Of a stretch of DNA of 64,000 bases, positions 53,837 through 63,608 are shown one piece after another (position 1 is the stretch's first letter; each line of letters begins with the position of its first letter). The translations under genes and the position numbers were made by a program. The notes below the pieces were generated by a model. It worked only from the letters and a program-made list of their open reading frames with translations. It was not told the origin of the DNA and did not search any database. This DNA is from Candidatus Sumerlaea chitinivorans (GTDB taxonomy: Bacteria > Sumerlaeota > Sumerlaeia > Sumerlaeales > Sumerlaeaceae), in assembly GCA_003290465.1 (NCBI GenBank), contig CP030759.1, forward strand, positions 536,672-600,671. Direction: 5' to 3'.

Positions 53837-54322
53837 CACGTATGTCCTCCTTCAGGACATTATCAGTACACTTTGCAAGAACCGTTCCGTTTGTTTTGGG
53901 GTGAGTTCTAACTACACACCCCTCTTCCTTCGGGACCCGCACTCTCTCAACCAACCATTTACGCAGGAAAGTTAGTGAACTCCCCATTCCTCCATTTTGT
54001 GAAAGTTAGGTGAGAACGGGGGCGTGCGCACTTGTGTCCGAAGCTGTGCAGCACTGGTGCTTTTTGGTCGCGGGGTGCATCAGAAGCTCGAAAGATTTTT
54101 ATGACAGCGGCGACACGCGCAAGAATTTCGCAATCCCTTCCACTCCGGTGAACCCTAAAAACGTGCGAAGGGAAGGCGAGGTCAAAGCCCTCACCTTCCC
54201 TTCGGTTGTGCTGTCGAATCTGCTCACCCCCTCGTCGGACCCCTTGAATGGTCCATCCAAGGAAGTGCACTCTCTTGCCTCGCGAGAAGCCTCGCTATAT
54301 CCGCCGCACTGCTGCTTACGGA
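53837..54322. other. Leader of the small gene plus terminator region
   Basis: 486 bp. It holds the SD-hairpin at 53842-53860 (ATGTCCT pairs with AGGACAT), which could hide the ribosome site of the downstream minus-strand gene, and the terminator at 54155-54204. Overlapping open frames on the plus strand look non-coding. Confidence 0.5.
54155..54204 (-). terminator. Rho-independent terminator of pseudopilin gene
   Basis: A 16-bp stem with one mismatch (54166-54181 with 54189-54204, seven-nt loop). Reading the minus strand, the stem is followed within a few bases by TTTTT (CACGTTTTTAGG). It lies about 120 nt past the stop of the first pseudopilin gene. Confidence 0.8.
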
Positions 54323-54937
54323 TCAATACGGTGGCTGCGGACCATCGGACAGGCGCTGCGATCGCACGATGTCACCATTCGATACGGTTCCATTCGTCGG
54401 ATCATAAAGCACAAGGACCTCGACAAACGATCCCGTCGGATAGGGTCCCGCGTTGCGATCCGGTCCTGCTGAGCTGATGCGCCATTTGCCCCAAATCCTC
54501 TCGCCGTTCGCGTATGCGGCTGCGGTGGCGACTCCGCCCGGTACACCATTCGTCTGGTAGTAGGACGTCATGCCGTAGTTGATGTAGCGGAATCGCTTAT
54601 ACTCCGTCGGAAGAGTCGTCGCGTTGACCCGGAACGGATCGAGAAGCATGTTGTTTGTGATGTAGGCCACCGGAGTTGTCAGCCGATGGCTGATGTACCA
54701 ATACCACCCCGGCCCGATCGTCATGCCATCAACGGTCGTGATATCCGGCGGGAACTGGTTGTTGTCCACCGCGTAACTCTCGAGCGCAGTAGCCAGCGAA
54801 CGAATATCGGCTTTCGCGCGGGAAACCTTCGCGCGGGTTTGCGCCTCGAGGAAGTTTGGCACAGCAATGGCCGCAAGAATTGCAATGATCGCCACCACGA
54901 TCAGCAACTCGATCAGAGTGAATCCCCTGAGTTTCAC
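54323..54937 (-). CDS. Type IV pilin-like / type II secretion pseudopilin
   Basis: 204 residues from GTG 54937, with AGGGGGTGAG immediately upstream. The leader peptidase site is KLRG-FTLIE, followed by the long hydrophobic helix LLIVVAIIAILAAIAVPNF. The mature part has a beta-rich C-terminal domain, and the end has the motif YDPTNGTVSNGDIVRSQ. It is a pseudopilin, inserted by a type II secretion-like or pilus assembly system that is not encoded nearby. Its paralogue starts 364 nt upstream. About 33 residues at the N-terminus are almost identical between the two. Confidence 0.88.
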   Translation of the reverse strand: MKLRGFTLIELLIVVAIIAILAAIAVPNFLEAQTRAKVSRAKADIRSLATALESYAVDNNQFPPDITTVDGMTIGPGWYWYISHRLTTPVAYITNNMLLDPFRVNATTLPTEYKRFRYINYGMTSYYQTNGVPGGVATAAAYANGERIWGKWRISSAGPDRNAGPYPTGSFVEVLVLYDPTNGTVSNGDIVRSQRLSDGPQPPY

Positions 54938-55300
54938 AGTTCTCACCCCCTTTCTTGTACCCGACCGCCTCGCCGGGCAGTGTTTTCCTCCGCGCACCTC
55001 CTCCTCTGCCTACTTTAAACAGTCCTCACAGTTTCTTGCTTTTCAAGGGAAAAGATTTCTCGTATCGGAACGTGGCACCTCAAACGTGGTCCCGGATGCG
55101 CCACCGTCTGAGGGGCAATACCCTGCAAAACCGTATCTGCTAATAGAAATCAAAGCGTATTGGCTGTGCCGCGTGAACCCCAACGCTCAGAAGAGGATGG
55201 CGAGATTTGTTGCTGGGTTCAGCACCAAAAGAAGAGGGTGCCCTTCTGAGGGCACCCTTCTGGACTGCTTGCGATCGAGCCTATGCAGACTCGGCGCGAA
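54938..55300. other. Spacer between the two pseudopilin genes
   Basis: 363 bp. It contains the terminator of the upstream pseudopilin at 55235-55258 and must hold the promoter of the downstream one. No gene or clear promoter is seen. Confidence 0.4.
55235..55258 (-). terminator. Rho-independent terminator of second pseudopilin gene
   Basis: A 10-bp perfect stem: AGGGTGCCCT and AGGGCACCCT, four-nt loop, followed on the minus strand by CTTCTTTT. It lies 43 nt after the stop of the gene at 55301. It shows that the two pseudopilin genes are separate transcription units. Confidence 0.82.
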
Positions 55301-55984
55301 TTACTGGCAGTTGATATAAGCGTTTGTGGCCACCTGCGAACGGATGATGTCGCCGTTGCTCACCGTGCCGTTCGTTGGATCGTAAGGAAGCGGCAGCGCG
55401 GTGGTTGGATAGGGCGTATAATTGGGATTCCCTGGCTCCGGCTTGGTCGATACGCCCTCCCATCCGTACGGGCCATAGGTGCGATCGGGGCCGGCGGAAG
55501 TCAGGCGCCATCCACCAAATTCCTTGCGCATTGCTGGAAGGTATGCCGAATCGCTCGACCGGCCATTCAGCGCACCCCACTTTGCGCTCCACGTCGCGTT
55601 GACGTTGGTGTAGCGCAGGTTGTTCAGCTGCCACGCCTGCGTGGTTGGCTGAACATGTTGACGGAATGGATCCACAAAAATGCAGGTCGTCAGATACGCA
55701 GTCGGCGTGGAGATAGTTTTGGGCAGGTACCAGTAGTTGTACTCATTCACCGGCGAGGTGGGGTAGGCCGGTGAGCTCACGTAGTACCCATCGTACGGAT
55801 ACTCGTTGTAATCGACTGCGTACGACTCGAGCGCGGTAGCAATCGAGCGCATATCCGCTTTCGTACGGGCCACTTTGGAGCGGGTTTGCGCCTCGAGGAA
55901 GTTCGGCACTGCGATGGCGGCCAAAATTGCGATGATGGCCACGACGATCAGCAATTCGATAAGAGTGAAGCCTTTCTTCGACAT
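55301..55984 (-). CDS. Type IV pilin-like / type II secretion pseudopilin
   Basis: 227 residues. It begins MSKKG-FTLIELLIVVAIIAI, with the peptidase cleavage after Gly5 and Glu5 of the mature protein, and continues AILAAIAVPNFLEAQTRSKV. A Tyr/Pro/Asn-rich mature domain (about 60-225) ends in YDPTNGTVSNGDIIRSQ, shared with the neighbouring paralogue. AAGAAGGGA precedes the ATG. An imperfect GC-rich inverted repeat (56032-56049) lies in its upstream region. The pilus machinery is elsewhere. Confidence 0.9.
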   Translation of the reverse strand: MSKKGFTLIELLIVVAIIAILAAIAVPNFLEAQTRSKVARTKADMRSIATALESYAVDYNEYPYDGYYVSSPAYPTSPVNEYNYWYLPKTISTPTAYLTTCIFVDPFRQHVQPTTQAWQLNNLRYTNVNATWSAKWGALNGRSSDSAYLPAMRKEFGGWRLTSAGPDRTYGPYGWEGVSTKPEPGNPNYTPYPTTALPLPYDPTNGTVSNGDIIRSQVATNAYINCQ

Positions 55985-57169
55985 TAGTCTGTCCCTTCTT
56001 TAATAATGGAATTATGAAGGATGTAGTGCAGGGGGCAGATGTCTACCCCTCCCACATTTTGCCTCATGATCGAGGCGGCGCGTTTTTCCTATTCGGTTCT
56101 CACCTCCACTTCAATTTAAAGTCTTTTTGAGCATGCTGCCCAGTTCACAGGGGACTTTTCCGCAATTCACGAACCCCTATTTCCTTGCAGCAAAATGACG
56201 CCTTCAACAAAAAAATACATGGCTTTTTTACTTCTTCCCGCGTGCGAAATGAGCCGAACGCTGACGACTCTGACAACGTTCTTCAGCACAAAATCAGCTG
56301 AAAATAAATAACTTAGAAGACGGTCTATACACTTGCTCCGCTCCGCTCATCCGCTGGCTTCTCTCAATCAATTGTCAAAAGAACGGGCGAAAAATCGAAT
56401 ACAATTTCTTCTTTTTTCTCCTCGAAGAAATTCAAAAGGGAGAAATCACAGTCTTCCTCCTTGTGAACCCACCGTGTTCTCGGTCCAACCATGATTAGTT
56501 CGCTGCGTGATGGGGCGCCCGAACCGTTCTTCTTTGTTGAGGAAACTCGCTCTCCTTCTTGCCCCACCCAGGGCAGACAAGCTAAATGTTTCTGCTCCAG
56601 TTATATTACGCTGCGCCGCAAATGCCACGGCCCTGTCACAGAATATAAAGTTCATTGGATGCGCGACTGCCCAACCGATGCAAGGCAACTTGCTGCTTCC
56701 ATTGCTGGATTAGCCGCATTTCACCGTCCACACACCTCCCAATTCTTGCGCACGGGTGTCGGACTGCCCGAGCGGAGAACTCGGTTCGCACCGCAGGACA
56801 TGTCACATTCCATGCCTGAAGATGGACGAAGGATGTGTTTTCGGTTGAGTCCGCCCCACGATGCTTTCGATAACCGCAGCATATTACTCAGGCGAGAAAC
56901 AAGCTGGATAGAAAAGCAGTGGACGGGCGAGCTCAACCATCACGCAAGAAAAACGTACAAGATGCGATTGCAGCTGCTTCGCCGGCAGAGTGCCTTGCCA
57001 GCTTGCTGCGGACGACATGATGGATCTAACAAAGTATGTAAGAAAACCTCTATGGTTTCAGATGGCAGCGCGAAGCCTCTTGGCCACCAAATGTGTCCGG
57101 CGGTTCATAACGTGCCGGTTGAAAAGTTGGGTGGGTCTCTGTCAGATGTTGCGAGCCTTAGGAGACTCG
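55985..57169. other. About 1.2 kb without a supported gene
   Basis: The longest non-coding stretch of the window. It contains a GC-rich inverted repeat at 56032-56049 (upstream of the pseudopilin gene) and a T-rich inverted repeat TTTCTTC (56405-56411) with GAAGAAA (56424-56430). A 274-codon open frame on the plus strand (56491-57315) has neither ribosome site nor protein-like composition. The C25 protease promoter must lie here. A non-coding RNA is possible but not shown. Confidence 0.45.
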
Positions 57170-60100
57170 ATGCACCGGCGATGGGTGTGGAGACAGGCGC
57201 ATTCGCTCCTTGTGGTCCTGCTTGCGTGCGCAGCATTGGCGCAAGCTACCGCGCGTCCTTCTCCCGCAAATTTCCCAGCTCAGGACGTGCGGGTGTTTCG
57301 CGAGTGGGTGAGTAGTTCGACACTCCGCCTACGTTTTGAAGCCCCGACGATTGCTCCCCGTCAGATTAGTGCCGCGCGATCAGCCACTTTTCTTATTGCT
57401 GGATCGCCGTTCCGCTCTCCGCAATTTCAGGTGCGCTCGTGCCATTTTTACCGAGTGCGTGCAGACCGGGTGGTTGGTGAGAGTTACGAACTTCCCTATG
57501 CGAATGAAGCCAGAACCCAACCTTTGCAGATCTTACGCTTTACCGACTTGGGGCAATTTCGGCATTATCATGTCTACGCGCTCCATTTGAATGTCGCAAC
57601 CGTTGCGCCGGCTCGGGTGGCAGGGATCTCTGAACTCTGGGTTTTGGATTACGCTGAAGTGGATGTGGACCTTGGCCCACCAGTCACAATGAACCTCTCC
57701 GACTTGGAACGAGCACGTGAGTTTGCGCGCACGACCCCCCAGTTCGTTGCTGAAGAAGCCATGCTGCTGAATCCCGATTTGGACGCAAGTTATTTTCAAA
57801 CAACCACCAGCCAGAACTGGTCGGCAATTCGGGATTGGGGCAAAGTCCTCGATACTTATGCAAAGCAGAGGCACGCCTTCCGGCTTGGGTTCTATCAACC
57901 CGGAGTTTTTCGAGTCACTCCTGAGGAGATTGTGCGACAGCGGGGTGGGGAAGAGGTGCTGCCACCCGAGCGCTGGCGCGCGTTGGAGCGAGGACAAACG
58001 GTTCCTCTCTACCTGCCGCAAAACGGACCTGCTCGGCGCGCGGCCTACGTAATCGTCGGCCCTTGGGATGTGGAAAGTGAGGGGATGCGATCACTCTGGC
58101 TTTTTACTGGTGCAGACGATGAGGAAGTCTCGTCGCCGGCGCGAATAACCCTTCGCGAGTCACAGACGAACGACGATGTAAACGCCACCGCCTCCGTCCC
58201 TCTCCAGCTCGAAATAGTCGCACAACGTTACGAAGATTATCAGGCGCGCATTCGGCCGAATGCTGATGTCACCAAGTGGTTTTGGAAAACGATTGCCGAC
58301 GGACAGATAGAGCATTTCCCTATTGTCCTGCCCACTTCCTATGAACCTCAGGGTGGCGTGTCTGTGACTGTATTTTACGCTCTCTCAAATACGCGCCAAC
58401 GCCTTCCCCATATAGAATTCATCGCGAACGGAGAATCTGTGACGAGTTCTCCGCTCGCGACCCAGCAAGGTTCAGTGGCTTTCCAAGTGCCCGCTCACTT
58501 TCTGCGCCCAAGCACGAATACTCTCGCGCTAAAGGTGCGGTACGTTGACGATAGTCTGGAAGAGAAGCGCGAGGTGCTGGTGCAGAAGTTTGTGTTTCGC
58601 TGGAGCCAGCCCTCTTCCTCCCTTAAGGATATGAATTTACCCTTTCGTTTTGCCTATCCGGCGGCGGGACGTGAACTTGTGGCGGCGTTTGCTGACAAGG
58701 GAGACAACATCCGCTTGGTCCGACTTGATGGCGGGAATTATTGGGTCAGCCGACCCAACAGCCGGGGTGAGTTTCAAGTCCCTGCCGAGCACTCCGCCGG
58801 GCTTTTCACCCTTGTGGACTTGGACCAAATCCCATCTGTCCCCAACCTGACTCTCGTGGGCCCTAAAGCGAGAGAGCTCCTGACACCCGTAACGGGATGT
58901 GATTATCTGGCAATTGCTCATTCCTCGTTAGCGGAAGCTGTGCGTGGTCTGCTCGATCGCCGAGCTGCCCAAGGTCTGCATACTCGACTCGTGTGCGTCG
59001 AGGACATCTTCGATGTTTTCGGCTTTGGATATCGCACGGCCGAGTCAATTCACTCATTTCTCACCTACGCGTACTTTGAGTGGCCGAGCCCACGACTTGC
59101 CTACACATTGCTGGTGGGTGAAGCGAGCGACTTCAACGCTGACCCAAGCCTGATGCCACCCAAATGCCAGATGAACATGGTGCCGACGAACGGTTCGGCG
59201 CGCAGTGAGAATCCGCGCGGAGATCACCCATACGCCTGCGTGGCAGGAGCAGATCAAGTCGCGGATTTGGCGGTGGGGCGGCTCTCCGTCGCGACGCCAG
59301 ACGAGCTCTCCACCGCAATTGAGAAGATTGCCGCGTACGAGGATGCCGCGGTGGACCAGTGGGTGCTACGCGCTATGATGGTGACGGATGATAACGAGGA
59401 GTTTCCAACCGTCGCAAGCGAAGTCATTGAGCGGACAGCGGCGCCACCGGCGATCTTTGAGCATTTCCGGGAGTCGGCGTACCCTTATGTGCCCAACGTT
59501 CGCGTGTACGGTAAACAACGTTCGTGGGAGGCAACACGCGAACTCATTCGGCGTTTCGATGAAGGACGACTACTGGTGATTTACTGGGGGCACGGCGGCC
59601 CAAATCTTTGGTCACACGAACGCCTTTTTCATCTGGCGGACCTTCGTCAGCTTCGGCCTACATCCCACATACCATTTGTTGCATGCGCAAGCTGTGATAA
59701 TGCGTGGCTCGACTATCCGATTCCCCCTGTTCATTTCTCAATGGGTGAACTCTTAGTCAAACAACCGAATGGGGGAGCGATTGGGGTTTTCGCCCCCGTT
59801 TCTGGGGCAACACCCTATGAGCATCAAACGCTCATGACGCGTTTGGTGGAGGGTCTCTTACGCCGAAATGTGCGCCGTCTTGGCGAAGCGACCCTGTACG
59901 CGAAAAACCAGTATTACGGGCAGACGTTTGCTGCGAGTATTCCCCAACAGTACGTGTTAGTGGGTGACCCAGCTGTGAAGCTCAAATTACCGAAAGACGA
60001 TGGACAGCTGGTGCTCGATCCTCCTCAGGTAGCAGCGGATCGTCCAGTTGCTGTCAGTGTTTCGGCTTCAAGTCTTCCCGAGGAAACTTCGTCATCCCTC

Positions 60101-62518
60101 ACGCTTTACGTCTACGCCATAGAGGACCGGGATCTTGGGCTCACGCGACCCGTGGAGGTGATTCGTTCGAACGTGCGCGCAGAGCTCACTTTCGAATCAC
60201 TGAGGGAAGGAACATACTGTGTTCTTTTGCCATACTTTGCGCGCGACGGCCTCCATTATCGAGCAGCCCGCTTCGATGCGATTCGTCCCGAAGTCGCTTT
60301 GAATGAAGAGACGGTTACAATCACGTCTGCAATAGGCACAACCGACAGCCTACCGATGCGCATCGAGTTTTTCAACCCCACCCAACAATCGCTATCGAGT
60401 ATATTATGCGAACAGAGATTCCTAAACGCACCGCTTCAAAAGGGACTACTGGGACTGCGCGACTGCTTCTCGTTGCCAGCAGGAGCTTCGCGTCGATACG
60501 AATTTGAATGGACCCCTGCATGTCCGAACCTCATGAAACTCGCATGGCGTGGGCTGAACCCATTGCTCGAAGAACGAGTCGTGCACGTGATGCTACCTCG
60601 CAAATCCGATGCTATGGGCTCCGTCGCACTTTGCCTTTCGCGTGATCTTCAGCCCACAAGTTCGCAGCCTCCTACGGATGTGGAGAGCCTTTCGCTTGCG
60701 GCAGAGATTTGGAATATTGGTTCCGACAGTTGCGAAGGCGCCGTAGCAGTACTTGAGCAGAACGGAAAACCCATTGGGAATCAGGTTCCGATTCCGCGCC
60801 TTGGGCCCGGCGAACGGCGAAGTATAGCATTGTCATCGGGGGATCCTCTTCCTGCGGGAGAAACAACCGTTACACTCGTCGTGAGTGTGCCGGATCCTGC
60901 CAGTACGGCGACAAATGGATGGCGTCGGCTATTCGTGTATTCGCAGCCGGTGAAAATTCTGCGTGGTCCTGACCTTGAGTTTGTTCCGGAAAGTGTTTAC
61001 GTCGAAAACGCGACGTCTGGCATCATCGCACGCACAACGGTGATGATCCACGCGGCGATCCGCAACAACGGCGACGTGCCAATTCGCAATGTGCCAATTC
61101 AGGTGTATGTAGGCGATCCCAAATCCGGTTCGCCCGGACTTATGCTCAATGGTGAACGTACGATGCGTATCCCGGAAATCCCGCCCTATGAGACCGTGCC
61201 ATTTTTGGCACGCTGGGAAGACTGCTCAAAGCCGGGGACGGCGCGAGTCTGGCTTGTTGCCAATCGCCAGCGAAATTTGCGCGAGAGAAATTACGATAAC
61301 AATACGTTGGAAGTTCCCCCGTTTACTGTCCGGCCTTTGGGGGACTTCAGAATTGCAGGACTCACGGTCACTCCAACTGTCTGTGAGTCTGGAACAACGG
61401 TGAGTTTCACTGTGCTTGTTTCAAATGACGCAGACATTGCTCGTGGCCCGCTCGATATCGAGTACGGGTTCGACAATCCATTGACTGGGGCAAAAGCGAG
61501 GGAGCGGTACGTGTTGCCCTCGATTGGCCCCATGACCACCGAAACGGTGCGCGTAAGCCTTCCGCTCACGGCAGGAATGACGCGAGCGTATGCCATTGTG
61601 AATGCCTCGCGCGAACTGGAAGAAGCCGACGCTGGGGGCAATGACGCGTACGTCTACCTCACACCTGTGGTTGACTTAGTCGAGAGTTCCGACGCTCGCA
61701 CTCAGTGCAAGGCGGACCTAAGTCGGTATTTCGCGCTCTCCGATGCACGCAATTGCGAGCTTCTTGAGCCCGGGGTTCTCCGCCTCGCTGACGCGTTCAC
61801 GTCTACGAGCGGTCTGATGCCGGCATCAGGCGCTTGGTACCGCGCCGGTAATGTGGTTGGCCCGCCAATCCGCGACGAGCAAGATTCTGACGGGAAATGG
61901 ACCCTTGCGCCGTGGCGGATTGACGCTTTCCCGAACGAGAACGCAGGCGCTTTGACCCTGAGCATTCCGGTCGGACCGGTGGGAAACGACATTCTTGCCG
62001 ATGTCTACGTCCACTCTCGCTGCGCTCAAGTGTACAAGAATGTCCGTCTCGGTCGGTTTTCGATCACGGTAGAGGGGAGCGAGCCGCAGATTGTTGACTT
62101 CAAGTTGGAACAGCAGTCGAACGCTCCGCAGCGGTTTTATGTGGGCCGATACAGTGTGGGCGACGACATGCTCGACGTAACCCTGAACACGACTACTGGG
62201 AGCGCGGTCTCGATCGTGGGGTTTGAGATTGCGCCGGCGGCAGGCACTGCAACCTCACCAGCGATGCGTTTGCCAGCGCACTGGAAAAAGTCTTTGTTGC
62301 GTTATGAAGCTATTGCGGCCGATCCGGGACAGGTGAAACTCGAATACCGTTGCGGCGAGGATCGAGCGGGCAGTATAGTGTGGAGCGACTGGGTAGCCGT
62401 GCCACCCAGAGGCATAGAACTCCCTTGTCAGGGACGACTTCTGCAGTGGCGGGTCACCATGAAGCCGGGTGCTCTCGTGCAGCCGATTTTACGAAAGGTC
62501 GAGCTCGAATGCAAATAA
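57170..62518 (+). CDS. Large exported gingipain-like C25 peptidase with CARDB-like repeats
   Basis: 1782 residues from ATG 57170, with AGGAG at good spacing and a signal peptide (LLVVLLACAALAQATA); the frame is open upstream but is not used. The N-terminal 550 residues are beta-rich. A C25-type caspase-fold domain (about 580-940) has a catalytic His808 in YWGHGGPNLW and a Cys at 839 or 842 in FVACASCDNAW. The C-terminal half has CARDB-like Ig repeats (VMIHAAIRNNGDVPIRNVPI and VSFTVLVSNDADIARGPLDI). It is likely secreted or surface-displayed. No type IX secretion (Por) C-terminal signal is recognised. The TPR gene overlaps its end by 10 bases. Confidence 0.85.
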   Translation: MHRRWVWRQAHSLLVVLLACAALAQATARPSPANFPAQDVRVFREWVSSSTLRLRFEAPTIAPRQISAARSATFLIAGSPFRSPQFQVRSCHFYRVRADRVVGESYELPYANEARTQPLQILRFTDLGQFRHYHVYALHLNVATVAPARVAGISELWVLDYAEVDVDLGPPVTMNLSDLERAREFARTTPQFVAEEAMLLNPDLDASYFQTTTSQNWSAIRDWGKVLDTYAKQRHAFRLGFYQPGVFRVTPEEIVRQRGGEEVLPPERWRALERGQTVPLYLPQNGPARRAAYVIVGPWDVESEGMRSLWLFTGADDEEVSSPARITLRESQTNDDVNATASVPLQLEIVAQRYEDYQARIRPNADVTKWFWKTIADGQIEHFPIVLPTSYEPQGGVSVTVFYALSNTRQRLPHIEFIANGESVTSSPLATQQGSVAFQVPAHFLRPSTNTLALKVRYVDDSLEEKREVLVQKFVFRWSQPSSSLKDMNLPFRFAYPAAGRELVAAFADKGDNIRLVRLDGGNYWVSRPNSRGEFQVPAEHSAGLFTLVDLDQIPSVPNLTLVGPKARELLTPVTGCDYLAIAHSSLAEAVRGLLDRRAAQGLHTRLVCVEDIFDVFGFGYRTAESIHSFLTYAYFEWPSPRLAYTLLVGEASDFNADPSLMPPKCQMNMVPTNGSARSENPRGDHPYACVAGADQVADLAVGRLSVATPDELSTAIEKIAAYEDAAVDQWVLRAMMVTDDNEEFPTVASEVIERTAAPPAIFEHFRESAYPYVPNVRVYGKQRSWEATRELIRRFDEGRLLVIYWGHGGPNLWSHERLFHLADLRQLRPTSHIPFVACASCDNAWLDYPIPPVHFSMGELLVKQPNGGAIGVFAPVSGATPYEHQTLMTRLVEGLLRRNVRRLGEATLYAKNQYYGQTFAASIPQQYVLVGDPAVKLKLPKDDGQLVLDPPQVAADRPVAVSVSASSLPEETSSSLTLYVYAIEDRDLGLTRPVEVIRSNVRAELTFESLREGTYCVLLPYFARDGLHYRAARFDAIRPEVALNEETVTITSAIGTTDSLPMRIEFFNPTQQSLSSILCEQRFLNAPLQKGLLGLRDCFSLPAGASRRYEFEWTPACPNLMKLAWRGLNPLLEERVVHVMLPRKSDAMGSVALCLSRDLQPTSSQPPTDVESLSLAAEIWNIGSDSCEGAVAVLEQNGKPIGNQVPIPRLGPGERRSIALSSGDPLPAGETTVTLVVSVPDPASTATNGWRRLFVYSQPVKILRGPDLEFVPESVYVENATSGIIARTTVMIHAAIRNNGDVPIRNVPIQVYVGDPKSGSPGLMLNGERTMRIPEIPPYETVPFLARWEDCSKPGTARVWLVANRQRNLRERNYDNNTLEVPPFTVRPLGDFRIAGLTVTPTVCESGTTVSFTVLVSNDADIARGPLDIEYGFDNPLTGAKARERYVLPSIGPMTTETVRVSLPLTAGMTRAYAIVNASRELEEADAGGNDAYVYLTPVVDLVESSDARTQCKADLSRYFALSDARNCELLEPGVLRLADAFTSTSGLMPASGAWYRAGNVVGPPIRDEQDSDGKWTLAPWRIDAFPNENAGALTLSIPVGPVGNDILADVYVHSRCAQVYKNVRLGRFSITVEGSEPQIVDFKLEQQSNAPQRFYVGRYSVGDDMLDVTLNTTTGSAVSIVGFEIAPAAGTATSPAMRLPAHWKKSLLRYEAIAADPGQVKLEYRCGEDRAGSIVWSDWVAVPPRGIELPCQGRLLQWRVTMKPGALVQPILRKVELECK

Positions 62519-63552
62519 AGTGGCTGTGGAAGAATGGCGATTGGCAGCATTTGCGTGCGGTCATTCTGCTTTGGGCTTTTCTTTTCGGGTTTGCCGTGGT
62601 GGCACTTGTCATCTTCAACGCCAACGCCTCGCGTTTAGTGAACCATATTGAGTATGTGCGCGCGGGACGTTATCCACGTGCTCTTGTTCTCTACGAGGAA
62701 GCTTTTAAGTACGCCGAGAAAGCTCTGCAGAAAATTGGGGGCAAGAGTGACGGCAAAACCGCGAAGCTTTCAGCGGACGATCCAGATGTGAAACGAGCGA
62801 TTGAACTCTTCGGCAAAGCCTTCGAACTCGACCCGCGAGATCCGTACGCTCCTGAAATGCGCAAGTACTACGAAGTGTTGGCACATCTCTATGCAGCCAT
62901 AGGCAATGAGAACATGGTGGCCAAACTGGGTGCTCGCGGGTTCATTTGTGAGCGCAACTTTCGGGATGCTGAGATTTATGCTGAGTCGGTGACCACACGT
63001 GATCCTCAGGACTATGAGGGGTGGCTGTTGCTTGCGGATGCCCAGTTGCGGGCAAATAAGCTGAGCGAGGCAGAAATGACGATTCGTCGAATGGAGTCCG
63101 CGGGCGCTCCCGCGGCGGTCGTTCACGAGCTGCGTGGGCAGTTGTTTGAAGCCAAAAAGGAAATGAGAAAAGCGATCGCGGAATATCGTTTGTCGCTCGA
63201 AAAGCAGCCCTCCAACCTCGAATTGCGCAAGCGCCTGCAGTGGCTGTTGCAGGGGGATGGGCGTTTGGATGAGGCGCTCACTGTGCTTGAAGAAGGGTTG
63301 CGCTACGGCGGAGATCTCGACCCCAACCTTCTTCATCGAATGGGGCTTCTGTGTTTGGCTAAAGGGGATAATACCCGAGCGGCAAAACTGCTTGAGCAAG
63401 CGGCACGTTTAGAGCCACGTTCAGGCGATATTTGGTTCAATCTCGCACAAGCGTACCAACGTCTGGGAAAAGACGCTCGGGCGAACGATGCTCTTCAAGA
63501 AGCCCTGCGACTCAAACCGGAGCTTCGCCAAGCAGTACTTGGCAAAGAATAG
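62509..63552 (+). CDS. Membrane-anchored tetratricopeptide repeat protein
   Basis: 347 residues from ATG 62509, inside the end of the C25 gene (10-base overlap). One N-terminal membrane segment (about 19-42) is followed by TPR-type helical repeats from about 80 to the end; the last ones (ALTVLEEGLRYG, LHRMGLLCLAKGDNTRAAKLL, IWFNLAQAYQRLGKDARAND) are clear. TPR domains hold protein complexes together. Translational coupling to the protease suggests an assembly or export partner. A GGTC-type hairpin follows. Confidence 0.85.
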   Translation: MQIKWLWKNGDWQHLRAVILLWAFLFGFAVVALVIFNANASRLVNHIEYVRAGRYPRALVLYEEAFKYAEKALQKIGGKSDGKTAKLSADDPDVKRAIELFGKAFELDPRDPYAPEMRKYYEVLAHLYAAIGNENMVAKLGARGFICERNFRDAEIYAESVTTRDPQDYEGWLLLADAQLRANKLSEAEMTIRRMESAGAPAAVVHELRGQLFEAKKEMRKAIAEYRLSLEKQPSNLELRKRLQWLLQGDGRLDEALTVLEEGLRYGGDLDPNLLHRMGLLCLAKGDNTRAAKLLEQAARLEPRSGDIWFNLAQAYQRLGKDARANDALQEALRLKPELRQAVLGKE

Positions 63553-63570
63553 ATAGGAACGCCCTGCCTC

Positions 63571-63603
63571 GGACCCACACTGGGGCCTCCACGCGCTGGG
63601 TCC
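63571..63603. terminator. Candidate terminator between convergent genes
   Basis: GGACCCA (63571-63577) and TGGGTCC (63597-63603) enclose a 19-nt loop and are followed on the plus strand by CCAACTTATTTT. It can end the TPR-gene transcript. Confidence 0.45.
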
Positions 63604-63608
63604 CCAAC

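Noticed and set aside
54010-54477. 155-codon plus-strand frame opposite the pseudopilin end
   Set aside because: It crosses the terminator hairpin and lies antisense to a certain gene; composition is not protein-like.
56491-57315. 274-codon open frame upstream of and overlapping the C25 gene
   Set aside because: No ribosome site, Cys/Arg/His-rich unstructured composition, and its end overlaps the well-supported C25 start in another frame.
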